64,000 nt of DNA from Microbispora amethystogenes (GTDB lineage Bacteria; Actinomycetota; Actinomycetes; Streptosporangiales; Streptosporangiaceae), in contig NZ_BOOB01000057.1 in the NCBI RefSeq assembly GCF_016863015.1, positions 1 through 64,000 of the forward strand, read 5' to 3'. The notes under the pieces were generated by a model that saw only the letters and a program-made list of their open reading frames with translations, ran no database searches and was not told where the DNA came from. This document shows positions 33,401 to 40,459 of the stretch, piece by piece; position 1 is the stretch's first letter, and each line of letters opens with the position of its first letter. A program made the translations under genes and the position numbers.

Positions 33401-34202
33401 CCACAAGGTGCTGGGCCAGCATGTTCGGCCGGATCCGCGGCACTTCAAATCCCGCGTAGTGCAGATACTTCTGCAGGTCACGCCAGGAGGCGACGGGCCC
33501 CCACAGCGCCGGCGCCAAACCGCACACCATCCAGCCTGCCAGGCGGAGCAGCACCCGCAGCTGGGCGTCGCGCCACACACTCGCGTCGGCGTCGGAGGGT
33601 GGGTAGTCGTCGCCAAGCAGAAGAGTGGTGAACAACGACATGCCGCTGACATCCGGTATATCGCCAAGGTCCGGCCGATAGAGGTGGCGGCCGATGCCGA
33701 CGAGGCGGATACTGCCGCTATTGAAGATCAAGTGGTCGGGGGACAGCTCGATGGGGATGAAGCCCTGGCTCGCCATTACGTCCAGAGCCTGTCCGAGCGG
33801 CACCAGCGTGCGCAGCGCCTGCGCGGGCGTCCATCTGTGCCCCCGCTCCATCAGGTATGCCAGGTCGTCCGCCTCGGTGAGCCGATCCAGCAGCACGTCG
33901 GAGCCACCGGACTCCCACGACGTCACAACGGAGGGAGCCAATGCGGGATCGTCGATTATGTCCACGAGAACAGGGGTGACGGGGGCTCCAGCGGCGATGA
34001 GCGATATCGCCGCCGCACGCTGGCGCCGGTCCGCGAAGCGCCGCAGCGCCCCGTACGTGTCCTGGTCCTGAACCATGTCGACGCGCCGCAGTGCGTCGTG
34101 GCCGCCGTCTTGCGCACGGGGGCGCAGGTGGCCGCCGCGCAGCAGCAGAGGACGGACCCGCCACAGCCGGCCGGACTTGCCGTAGAAGCGCGTGCTCTCC
34201 AT
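30441..34202 (-). CDS. Giant pseudokinase-like protein with OB-like and helical-repeat regions
   Basis: The ATG at 34202 (AAGGAACAGG ribosome site) gives 1253 aa; an upstream in-frame start overlaps the kinase gene and is rejected. Residues about 50-240 follow a protein-kinase outline, but the catalytic loop reads PIELSPDHLIF (about 150-160), with Glu for the HRD Asp and His for the Asn, and the DFG position is VGIG, so it should be catalytically dead. Next comes an OB/S1-like region (GKTVYGLVESVEAGVVRARI ... YRQGDRIALTITQ, about 300-390), an alpha/beta stretch, and some 700 residues of helical repeats. It is the last gene of the cluster, 38 bases after the active-looking kinase. A scaffold or effector role is inferred. 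Confidence 0.75.
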   Translation of the reverse strand: MESTRFYGKSGRLWRVRPLLLRGGHLRPRAQDGGHDALRRVDMVQDQDTYGALRRFADRRQRAAAISLIAAGAPVTPVLVDIIDDPALAPSVVTSWESGGSDVLLDRLTEADDLAYLMERGHRWTPAQALRTLVPLGQALDVMASQGFIPIELSPDHLIFNSGSIRLVGIGRHLYRPDLGDIPDVSGMSLFTTLLLGDDYPPSDADASVWRDAQLRVLLRLAGWMVCGLAPALWGPVASWRDLQKYLHYAGFEVPRIRPNMLAQHLVEAADRAEALAAERQVTTAPAVVLYDDQQCAIGGESRFDWLRAHVGKTVYGLVESVEAGVVRARIAAPGETPIYVGVPWRDTYHADGGQYVDLRNCYRQGDRIALTITQVEASTPNGHARPKVSAKVPVGSGAPIRPRHRSRVDLNAESVRLGLLCDHGPGVVSVAAFGGGRRTGVRAALLSGAGWVLVKPEELPRVAAHLAEINPTARYIVVGYASSELAQALDGVRHESVLPNSADAPTQIAGRPALSLPYVLDPELEEFGQRLPNGTGSSFRRRTFPAGWAHEWEASEGEQVNAASRAALAKKLKMHAALFADNTELLVRIGMFLRRPGNLSVDPNRVAVNLQQAATVLGSVPATGKFRRDLTSALLGTSYKDLYRIVTQRLLPVAMKLSAAYDPGLSLGGRGMDENLFDEPGVRRLGLYGRLATALPGHAHKDLAEIVSGLDDDLIVALADIPAPSLQYLVARLRSAELLETLRKHIAGGDLELLNRFTPTAWQLLLEGLRQPELLGVLGLGWTLVVERDQAGVVDGRTLVRLAAETGREPTYIVRALLDTPVKSWPDVLANPRLAQEWLTHYGVLDISGVLKAFPDAQRILPVVGRDALRAAAAGDLDRRVLERLMTFAQQVGILAAEAIVAFLATGLETSQLETVTGPAAVAWCTYRMREGDTLEQAIQRLIQEPDALRIWAVDGRNLDRRVLTDVLGAEPKNLGVSAVEGRQLVRLLEREPGLGDLCARAIFPRQRLRLLQWAAHDPHHRLLHRAVAAALPGLLDEPDLGTALSQILDEHLDYRQVVMARTLNLDRPGRELLRALGPLGPGLDTDVLLTVLELARTEGPGFAAEAAQLEGRRPGAIRLLTRWGAQWLPVLAGGHGARVAVLLARHAPEDDRTSHWLLSSGEDGLQALARHGQRLLRLVRETRPPVVDVRLLSDLLDHNPAHGAAALYHLIVQNGLPRETWGQASRWLAEGKPADEVLLRLWDRAATRLLT

Positions 34203-34240
34203 ATCGTCCTGTTCCTTGAGAGGTCGATGTCGACGAGAGG

Positions 34241-35269
34241 TCAGGGACGAAGCAGCACACGCTGCAACGCTGAGTTCTGCCGGGCTCTCGCGAGCTCGTG
34301 CTGGACATCGGCTACCTGCGCTAGGCGGTAACCCGGCCTGGCGAGGCAAGTGGTGATGATGTTGGTCAGAGTAGGGCCGTAGCCGAGCTTCGCCAGCTCC
34401 CTTCTGGCCTCCAGGTGGGCCGCTTTGTCGGTTCCGTACAGCGCGGAGCGGGCTTGCGGGGACAACCGGCGCAGTCCCGCGGCCTCGGCGAGGGTCGCGC
34501 CGAGCATGTATAGGTCGAAGCGTTGATCGGCCTGGTCGTATTCGGAGTCCTGATTGCCCCTGAGCGGCGCGTAGTCCTCAGTCGTCACCTCCACGGGTTT
34601 GCCTTTCTCGACCGCGCCCTCGTAGTCGATAAGCAGATAGCGCCAGGGCGGCCCGATGACCAAGATGTTCTCCGGCTTGAGATCCGCGTGAATCCAGTAC
34701 GTCGTCCCGTTTGCGCCATTGTGCCTGCGGGCCGCGTGTAGCGCGCCCAGCGCGTTGCACAACTGGTCGGCCAGGTCCAGCAACTCCGCTTCAGTAAAGG
34801 GCTTGTTCTCCGCCCTTCTGACCTCGAACTGGTCGGCGAGAGTGGCGGCGACCGTCGCACCGTGGCCCACGAACCGCTGGACGATGAACAGCTCCTCGGG
34901 CGGGTTGCGCATGCCCGCGGCGAGCAGGCTTGGTGATGGCTCGCGCAGCACGTCGATGATCGCGGGGGCCTGCTGGGTCAACTGAGTCGCCTGCGCGGCG
35001 GCACGCAGGCCGCGGAACAACTCCCGCGTGCGCGGTTCGAGCCACGCGCGTGCCCTGGACAGGTCGACGAGCGCCTGATTCTCCCACCACATGCCTTTGA
35101 GTACGGCTGTGTTCCCGCTCCAGGTGTCCTTCACCGAGAGCACGTAGCCCTGCCCCGCCCCGGCGATGAGATCGCACACCTCGAACCGTCCGTGTCCGTA
35201 GGCCCTGGGATAGTACGTGCACAGCCCGGCAGCGCGCTCGCTTTCCAGCCGCGTGAATCCGCCCGTCAT
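34241..35269 (-). CDS. Serine/threonine protein kinase, 342 aa
   Basis: The sequence has a Gly-rich loop (GAGQGYV, 37-43), a Lys in VLKGM (58), catalytic loop HADLKPEN (194-201), metal-binding Asp215 in LIDYEG (DYE for DFG), an APLRG segment and DLYMLGATL of the F helix. All phosphotransfer residues are present, though DFG is unusual. The protein is cytoplasmic, without membrane segment or sensor domain. It overlaps the NYN-FHA gene by four bases upstream and precedes the giant pseudokinase gene, so it is the likely source of phosphothreonine marks read by the FHA domains in this cluster and removed by the PP2C protein. Confidence 0.87.
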   Translation of the reverse strand: MTGGFTRLESERAAGLCTYYPRAYGHGRFEVCDLIAGAGQGYVLSVKDTWSGNTAVLKGMWWENQALVDLSRARAWLEPRTRELFRGLRAAAQATQLTQQAPAIIDVLREPSPSLLAAGMRNPPEELFIVQRFVGHGATVAATLADQFEVRRAENKPFTEAELLDLADQLCNALGALHAARRHNGANGTTYWIHADLKPENILVIGPPWRYLLIDYEGAVEKGKPVEVTTEDYAPLRGNQDSEYDQADQRFDLYMLGATLAEAAGLRRLSPQARSALYGTDKAAHLEARRELAKLGYGPTLTNIITTCLARPGYRLAQVADVQHELARARQNSALQRVLLRP

Positions 35270-36297
35270 GTCGGCAGCGATCTGGGCACGCCGACGATCA
35301 GACGTACCACGCCCGGTCCCAGGTGGATCTCGTCGTTTTCGCTCACCGAATACTCCGCGAAGTCGGCCAGCCGGTTGTCGCTCGGCAGCCCGTCGCTTCC
35401 GAGACTCGGATTGAGGAAGGAGGCGTTGGTCATGGACAGGTGACGGACGATCAGGTTGCCGTCGTCGTCTAGAAACGCTTCCAGGTGTTCCCGCGCGATC
35501 TGCACAGCCAGCTCGTTGGGAAGTCCCGCGGTGACGTCGTGGACGTGAGGGCGACTGGAACCGCCGCGTCCGAGTATGAGCGCCTGCGAGCCCAGCGAGA
35601 GCTCGTGCCGCACGCGCTGGTGGTGCATTACGGTCAGCCGCGGCTCCCCGGCGGATTCGGGAACGACCGGGTCGAGGAACTCTTCCTGAGCCCGATGCTG
35701 GCAGGCGACGCAGTAGAAGATCCCGTCCATCTCCCTGAGGAGCGCATGTTGTACGAGCGCACCGCCGTGGTCACAGATGTCCGGCGGCGCCGTGCATCTG
35801 AAGGCGCGGTCGCCCAGGTCGTTCCTGATGCCCGCCTTGGCGCGCTTCTCGTCCTGCGCCTTCGCGATCTCCTGTGGCGTGGCCACCCGCAACACCCGGG
35901 GCTGGAGCAGCAGGGCGCCCTTGCGCCAGCTCGGCAGGAACACCCGGCCCCGGGAGCCCTGCAGCCAGGGATACTCCTCACGGGCAAAGGTGAAGTTGTC
36001 CTTGCTCACGATTGCCGCGCGATAGCGGTCGGCGAGATCCAGAATCCGGTCGTCGGCGTCCCCCGTCGCCGTCTCCAGCCAGCTGTCCTGCTCGGCCCGC
36101 CGGGCTCGCGGCTCGTCCACCATGCGGCGATAGGCCGAGGCGTCGAGAATGGCGCGTACCTCGTCCTCCGGGTGACGCTTCAGCCAGTAGTCGCGAACCT
36201 CCTCGACCCTGCTGAATCGGTAGGCGATGCGCCCGTTCTGCTGCCGTACACACGCGATGTTCGAGGCGTCCAGCACGACGGTGATCGCGCTCACCAT
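35266..36297 (-). CDS. NYN/PIN-like nuclease domain - zinc site - FHA-like protein
   Basis: The 343-residue protein starts with a NYN/PIN-type RNase fold: VVLDASNIA with Asp10, an AILDAS strand, ATGDADDRILDLA, and IVSKDNF, giving the acidic residues such nucleases use. A middle zinc-binding-like stretch has CTAPPDIC and CVAC. The C-terminal 100 residues read like an FHA phosphopeptide-binding domain (LILGRGG, AREHLEAFL, LSMTNASFLN). Design: a nuclease tethered to phosphorylated partners. It overlaps the VWA gene by seven bases and the kinase gene by four. A paralogue with the same three parts is encoded divergently at 40460. Confidence 0.78.
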   Translation of the reverse strand: MVSAITVVLDASNIACVRQQNGRIAYRFSRVEEVRDYWLKRHPEDEVRAILDASAYRRMVDEPRARRAEQDSWLETATGDADDRILDLADRYRAAIVSKDNFTFAREEYPWLQGSRGRVFLPSWRKGALLLQPRVLRVATPQEIAKAQDEKRAKAGIRNDLGDRAFRCTAPPDICDHGGALVQHALLREMDGIFYCVACQHRAQEEFLDPVVPESAGEPRLTVMHHQRVRHELSLGSQALILGRGGSSRPHVHDVTAGLPNELAVQIAREHLEAFLDDDGNLIVRHLSMTNASFLNPSLGSDGLPSDNRLADFAEYSVSENDEIHLGPGVVRLIVGVPRSLPT

Positions 36298-37739
36298 TCG
36301 TCCCCGTAGTCCGTGGTGGCCCCGTCGCCGCGCCCGGGCTGCTCGTCCTGCCAGTCGTCGTCCGAGTATACGGGATCCAGTGCGACCGGCCGGGCGCGTT
36401 CGGAGGGCGATAACACCGGACGATCCCGCAGGCCGAGCACCGGCGAGCTGACGCCCCGGCTGGAGGCCGCGCGTGTGAAGTTGTACACGTCGTTGGCCTT
36501 CAAACCGGAGCCGAGCGCCTTGAGTGCTTCGCTGTACTGGCCGGCGAGCATGTACAGCCCGGCGGAGGTGGCCTCGTCCTTGGCCGCCCGGTAGATCTCC
36601 TCGTGCCGCCCTTCCGGGGCGGCCGTAAGTCGTTCAGCGGTCTCCGCCTCGAGTTCCACCTCCCTGATGGTGTCCAGCAGATAGGGGTTGTACTGGGGCC
36701 GGGGTTCGTTTCGGGATCGCGGACCGGGCATGACGAGCACACAGGGCACCTGCGTAGGACAGGTCACGACGCCGCGGCGGGAACGCAGGGTGGCCGAGGC
36801 CTGCACGACGGGCACGGTGTTGCCCTTGCGGACCGCCGGGGCGCGAAGCTTCAGCGCGAACAGCGGGCGGGCGTGCTCCCCGGCGCCGAACGCGCCCAGC
36901 GGGACGGTGGCCACGCTCGATCCCTGCTCGCCCGGGACGATTTGCGGTTGGTGAATCCTTCTGGCAGGCGCGAGCTGGTAGACACCCAGCAGGGAGAAGT
37001 GCGGGCTCACCTCCAGCCGCAGCTCACCGCCGGAAACGATGACCTGCTGACCCTTCTGCGCCAGTCGGCTCATGACTTCCACCATGATCTTCTCGGCATC
37101 CTCTCGGGAGGCGACGTGGTCGCAGGGCCCGTTCACGGCGAGCCGCAGCAGCAGATCGACTTTCGCCTCGGCGCCGAGTCCTATGGGGTCGATGTAGACG
37201 TCGGCTGCGACAGCCCGCTCGGCCAGACCGGCCAGATAGTCCGGCGACAGGTTGCCGGTGGTCGGCTCGCCGTCGCTGAGCAAGATCACACGTCGGGAAG
37301 TGGCTGTGGAGGATTCGAGTATCGCGTAGGAGTCGATCAGGGCCGCCTCGATGCTGGTGCCCGTATAGTCCTCCTCCAGATGTACGGGCAGCAGGTTCTC
37401 CAGCTGGGCCGAGATCGTTCCAGCGGATCCGACGGCGACGACCCGCGTGCCACCGGCGAACATGAGGATGTGCAGCTCGGTCGTGGGAGCCAGGCCAGCT
37501 ACGAGTGCCAGCGCGCCCTTACGCGCGAGATCCCACCTGGTGGGCCCGCCGTCGTCACCGCGCCGGGCCGGCCAGGTCATCGAGGCGCTGGCATCGAGCG
37601 CTAGGACGAATTCACTACCGGTGCTCGTATCATGCCGCTGTGCGGGATCAGGCCGCTGTGCGGGCGGTTTGACGCCCACCGCGAACTCGTCGCCGCCTAC
37701 GACCCGCTCGCGATCCACAGTAATTTCCAGCTCGTTCAT
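36291..37739 (-). CDS. VWA-domain protein with intact MIDAS
   Basis: The 482-residue protein has an N-terminal beta region, then a von Willebrand factor A domain with metal-site motifs DASAS (49-53), Thr around 126 (DYTGTS) and LLSDGEPT (about 154-160), all intact. A beta-sandwich and helical C-terminus follow, ending in an acidic tail. There is no signal peptide or membrane segment, so it is cytoplasmic, as in TerY-like proteins. VWA proteins of this kind occur beside PP2C phosphatases and kinases in TerY-P-type triads. It overlaps the PP2C stop by four bases. Confidence 0.85.
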   Translation of the reverse strand: MNELEITVDRERVVGGDEFAVGVKPPAQRPDPAQRHDTSTGSEFVLALDASASMTWPARRGDDGGPTRWDLARKGALALVAGLAPTTELHILMFAGGTRVVAVGSAGTISAQLENLLPVHLEEDYTGTSIEAALIDSYAILESSTATSRRVILLSDGEPTTGNLSPDYLAGLAERAVAADVYIDPIGLGAEAKVDLLLRLAVNGPCDHVASREDAEKIMVEVMSRLAQKGQQVIVSGGELRLEVSPHFSLLGVYQLAPARRIHQPQIVPGEQGSSVATVPLGAFGAGEHARPLFALKLRAPAVRKGNTVPVVQASATLRSRRGVVTCPTQVPCVLVMPGPRSRNEPRPQYNPYLLDTIREVELEAETAERLTAAPEGRHEEIYRAAKDEATSAGLYMLAGQYSEALKALGSGLKANDVYNFTRAASSRGVSSPVLGLRDRPVLSPSERARPVALDPVYSDDDWQDEQPGRGDGATTDYGDEW

Positions 37740-39382
37740 CGGTAGTCGGCCGCCCTCTCAACCGTCGTCTCTTCGTCTGGGTCCGCCCAGTCGGTCTCGA
37801 CCACCAGAGCGGTCGCGTTGTCGTGCCCTCCCAGGCGCTCCGCTCTCATCACAATGTCCGCGGCGAGCCCGGGAGCGACCGCCCGTCCAGCCCGCGCCCG
37901 GGCTGCGGCGAGCTTGGCAAGGACGCCGCCAAACCACCGGCCCGGCTCTTCCTCCTCCGCAGCGCCGTCGCTGAGGAGCACTAGCAGGTCTCCTGGCGCG
38001 AGGCTGAACGTGAGCGTGAACGGCCGGCGCGCGGCGCCGCCCAAGTACCTGGTGAGCGAGGACTTGCCCTTCACCACGGTCGCGTCGGCGCGCAGGTTCT
38101 CGGCGTACTCCGTGTGCACAGGGGTGAGGCGCCACGCCTGGTAGTGCTTGGGGTTCACCGGGTCGTCCGGCCTGAGCTGCCAGGCGGCCGAGTCTCCGAC
38201 CGAGGCGAGCTGGCCCGTACCGTCGGGGGAGAGGCTCCCCAAGATCGCGGTGGCGCCGCCGGGCGGGGTACGCGCGCACACCTCGCGATCGGCGACAGCG
38301 ATCGCCTCCGCAGGGTCCAGGGTGCCGGACTCCCAGGCGCCGCGGATCGCGGACATCGCGGCGAGCACGGCCTTACGCCCCCAGCCGTCGTGGTTTCCGG
38401 TGATCCCGTCCATGAGCGCCAGACAAGTCGGCTTGCCCTTCACGGACATCCACCAGGCGAGGTCCTCGTTGTCCTCCGCCCTGCCCGATGCTTTGCCTGA
38501 GCCCGTCATGGTCTCCCTGAAGCAGCGGTACCGGACAGGATTGGTGGCGTTACGGGAGAGTAACTGGTCGAGAGCCTGCAGCGCACGCAGGTCGCCGACC
38601 GCAAGGTCGCCCTCAAGCAGCAGGTCGACGATGGCATCGAATCCCGGTGTGACCTCCCCGGCCGCGCACTCGACCAGCGCCTGCGCGTCCTGGCGGCCGG
38701 CGGGCCGGCGTCCCACGACCGCCTCGACCAGCGCGTACGCGATCACGTGCCGGTCCTGAAGCCAGGCCCACCGATGGAAGTGCTCGTCATGGTGGCCCGC
38801 TTCTAGCACGGTGCCGGTGAGGGAATAACGCGGTGAGAGGATGAGCTGCCAGGTTCCCGAACCCCAGCGGACCGATTCACGCGTGAGGCACCCGAAGCCG
38901 ACGAGGTGCACGGCATCGGCGACGACCCTCCAGAGAGCGGGAAGCGCGGGCACGATCGCGTCGGGGTTCAGACCGTCGCTCCCTCCCTCCGACACTGCCT
39001 CGGCCAAGGTGGAGGCTAGGGATGCAGGCCATTCCAGGCTGATCTTGGGGACGAGGACGGAGACGAAACCTTCGTCGTAGACCTCCAAGTCGTCGGCGCC
39101 CTCGAAGAAGTCGCCCCACGTGTCGATGTCGGGCTCTTCGAGGCTGTCGTCGGTCGGCGGTTCCCCCGGAGACGGATCGTGCTCCTGGGGTGCCGTCTCG
39201 TTCTTGGGCGGGGGGTCGTCTTGGAGGTCTGGGTCCGTATCGGCGATCGGAGCGGCGACGGCCGGCTCTACGTCCTCCAATGAGCCGGCCACGTGGGTGG
39301 CTGGTTCCACCATGGCGTTCTCCTCCTCGGACGGGTTCGCGGCACGGCTTGTCCTGCGGCGGAGGAATCGGCCGAGGTTCAT
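37736..39382 (-). CDS. PP2C-family protein phosphatase, 548 aa
   Basis: The ATG at 39382 overlaps the stop of the coiled-coil gene (ATGA) and defines the start. The first 100 residues are acidic, Pro-rich and disordered; residues about 100-250 are a separate alpha/beta region; the C-terminal half is a PP2C domain with ALMDGITGNHDGWG, GGATAILG, SVGDSAAW, LVLLSDGAA and GGHDNATALVV, i.e. the Asp residues of the Mn/Mg site. It removes phosphate from Ser/Thr and in this operon is the natural counter-enzyme of the kinase at 34241. The odd feature is the RAEDNEDLAWW segment just before the core, which matches the PP2C N-terminal motif. Confidence 0.87.
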   Translation of the reverse strand: MNLGRFLRRRTSRAANPSEEENAMVEPATHVAGSLEDVEPAVAAPIADTDPDLQDDPPPKNETAPQEHDPSPGEPPTDDSLEEPDIDTWGDFFEGADDLEVYDEGFVSVLVPKISLEWPASLASTLAEAVSEGGSDGLNPDAIVPALPALWRVVADAVHLVGFGCLTRESVRWGSGTWQLILSPRYSLTGTVLEAGHHDEHFHRWAWLQDRHVIAYALVEAVVGRRPAGRQDAQALVECAAGEVTPGFDAIVDLLLEGDLAVGDLRALQALDQLLSRNATNPVRYRCFRETMTGSGKASGRAEDNEDLAWWMSVKGKPTCLALMDGITGNHDGWGRKAVLAAMSAIRGAWESGTLDPAEAIAVADREVCARTPPGGATAILGSLSPDGTGQLASVGDSAAWQLRPDDPVNPKHYQAWRLTPVHTEYAENLRADATVVKGKSSLTRYLGGAARRPFTLTFSLAPGDLLVLLSDGAAEEEEPGRWFGGVLAKLAAARARAGRAVAPGLAADIVMRAERLGGHDNATALVVETDWADPDEETTVERAADYR

Positions 39383-40359
39383 GTGTGCGCCAGCCGGATG
39401 AGAAGAGCGAGCACAATGATCACTATCGCCACACCGATCATCCACTTCACACCTATCGGGAGCCGAGCAGCGCCCTGCGCCGCCCTGCGCATCTGCTCCA
39501 GCTCCGCACTGACCGCGGCCACCCGTGCGTCGGCTTCGCGGGCGATCCTGCCCACCCCGGCTCTGACCGCGGCCACCCGTGCGTCGGCTTCGCGGGTGAT
39601 CCTGTCCACCTCGGTTCTGGCCGCGGCCACCCGTGCGTCGGCTTCGCGGGTGATCCTGTCCACCTCGATCCTGGCCGCAGTCTCCGCTTGCGCCGCCTGC
39701 TGCCGGTACCGCCGCTCGGCCTCCGCCACCTGCTTCCTCGCGTGGAGCTCCGCCTGCGCGGCGCGCTCGTCGGCGGCCTCCTCCAGGGCCTTGCTCCTCG
39801 CCGCGAGCGTGGCCTGTACGTCGGGGCCGCGCCCGACAGGGAAGGGGGCGACCCGGCTGACCCGCTGTACTTCGCCGGGCGGAGCCGGACGATAGAGCAG
39901 TGCGGGGTCGTCGCCGACGTGTCTTGGCGGGTCGGCCCAGGGGACTTGCAGGAGCCGCACACCCAGCCGCGTGGCGTCCACGACCTCCACCCGCCGCCAG
40001 CCTCCCGCCTGCTCACCGCTGCCGTCGAGGACCAAGAGCCGCTGCCCGGAGCCGAGGCGGGCCTCACCGTTCTCGAAGCGGGCCCACAGCACGTCACCGT
40101 GATGCAGTAGCGACGCCGTCACCTCTGGGGGGGGCCGATCATCGTCCGCGCCCGCCGGGGGGCGGTCGTCCGCCTCCTCCGGCTGGTCGTCCAGCACGCC
40201 CCAAAAAGCGGCCAGATCCTCCACGGAAGCGGGCGATTGTGACATTTGACCAGAAGGCGTGGAATCAGCCGCCGAATCGGACAAAGAACCCCACGGGGAG
40301 GAATCTTGTGTCGATGGTCCCGAATCACCCTCTGGGTCTGGATTCCCCCAGTCGACCAT
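39379..40359 (-). CDS. Coiled-coil, tail-anchored membrane protein
   Basis: The 326-residue protein is first in the phosphosignalling operon. Its N-terminal 90 residues are acidic and disordered, followed by a beta-rich domain (about 80-180), a long Ala/Glu/Arg coiled coil (about 190-295) containing three near-identical 18-residue repeats (VDRITREADARVAA), and a single C-terminal membrane segment (WMIGVAIVIIVLALLI). This predicts attachment to the membrane by the tail with the body in the cytoplasm. No catalytic motif is seen; a platform for the kinase/phosphatase complex is an inference. Confidence 0.78.
   Translation of the reverse strand: MVDWGNPDPEGDSGPSTQDSSPWGSLSDSAADSTPSGQMSQSPASVEDLAAFWGVLDDQPEEADDRPPAGADDDRPPPEVTASLLHHGDVLWARFENGEARLGSGQRLLVLDGSGEQAGGWRRVEVVDATRLGVRLLQVPWADPPRHVGDDPALLYRPAPPGEVQRVSRVAPFPVGRGPDVQATLAARSKALEEAADERAAQAELHARKQVAEAERRYRQQAAQAETAARIEVDRITREADARVAAARTEVDRITREADARVAAVRAGVGRIAREADARVAAVSAELEQMRRAAQGAARLPIGVKWMIGVAIVIIVLALLIRLAHT
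39511..39672 (-). repeat. Three tandem 54-bp repeats inside the coiled-coil gene
   Basis: Copies begin at 39511, 39565 and 39619, with a partial fourth after 39672. Each encodes 18 residues of heptad-like coiled coil, so gain or loss of a unit keeps the frame and only changes coil length. Confidence 0.85.
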
Positions 40360-40459
40360 GGCACCCCAACATGATTTCTACTGATTTAGCCGCGCAACAC
40401 AGACTGAGGATGATACCTATGCATGGCGAGATCATGAGTCACTTTCGGAAGAGGTTTGC
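40360..40459. promoter_or_regulatory. Divergent promoter region of the phosphosignalling cluster
   Basis: A 100-bp, noticeably AT-richer gap separates the leftward six-gene operon from the rightward second NYN-FHA gene. Both promoters must lie here, which would let one regulator control both sides. A strong ribosome site (GGAAGAGG) precedes the rightward ATG at 40460; I cannot assign -35/-10 boxes with confidence. Confidence 0.45.

Noticed and set aside
31044-34331. A 1095-codon open frame on the plus strand
   Set aside because: It is antisense to the pseudokinase-like and kinase genes. The product is full of Gly/Arg/His low-complexity sequence typical of a high-GC shadow frame, while the minus strand shows domain motifs.
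39511-39672. Regular 54-bp repeats considered as a CRISPR array
   Set aside because: There are no unique spacers; the repeats are contiguous and encode coiled-coil units in an open gene.
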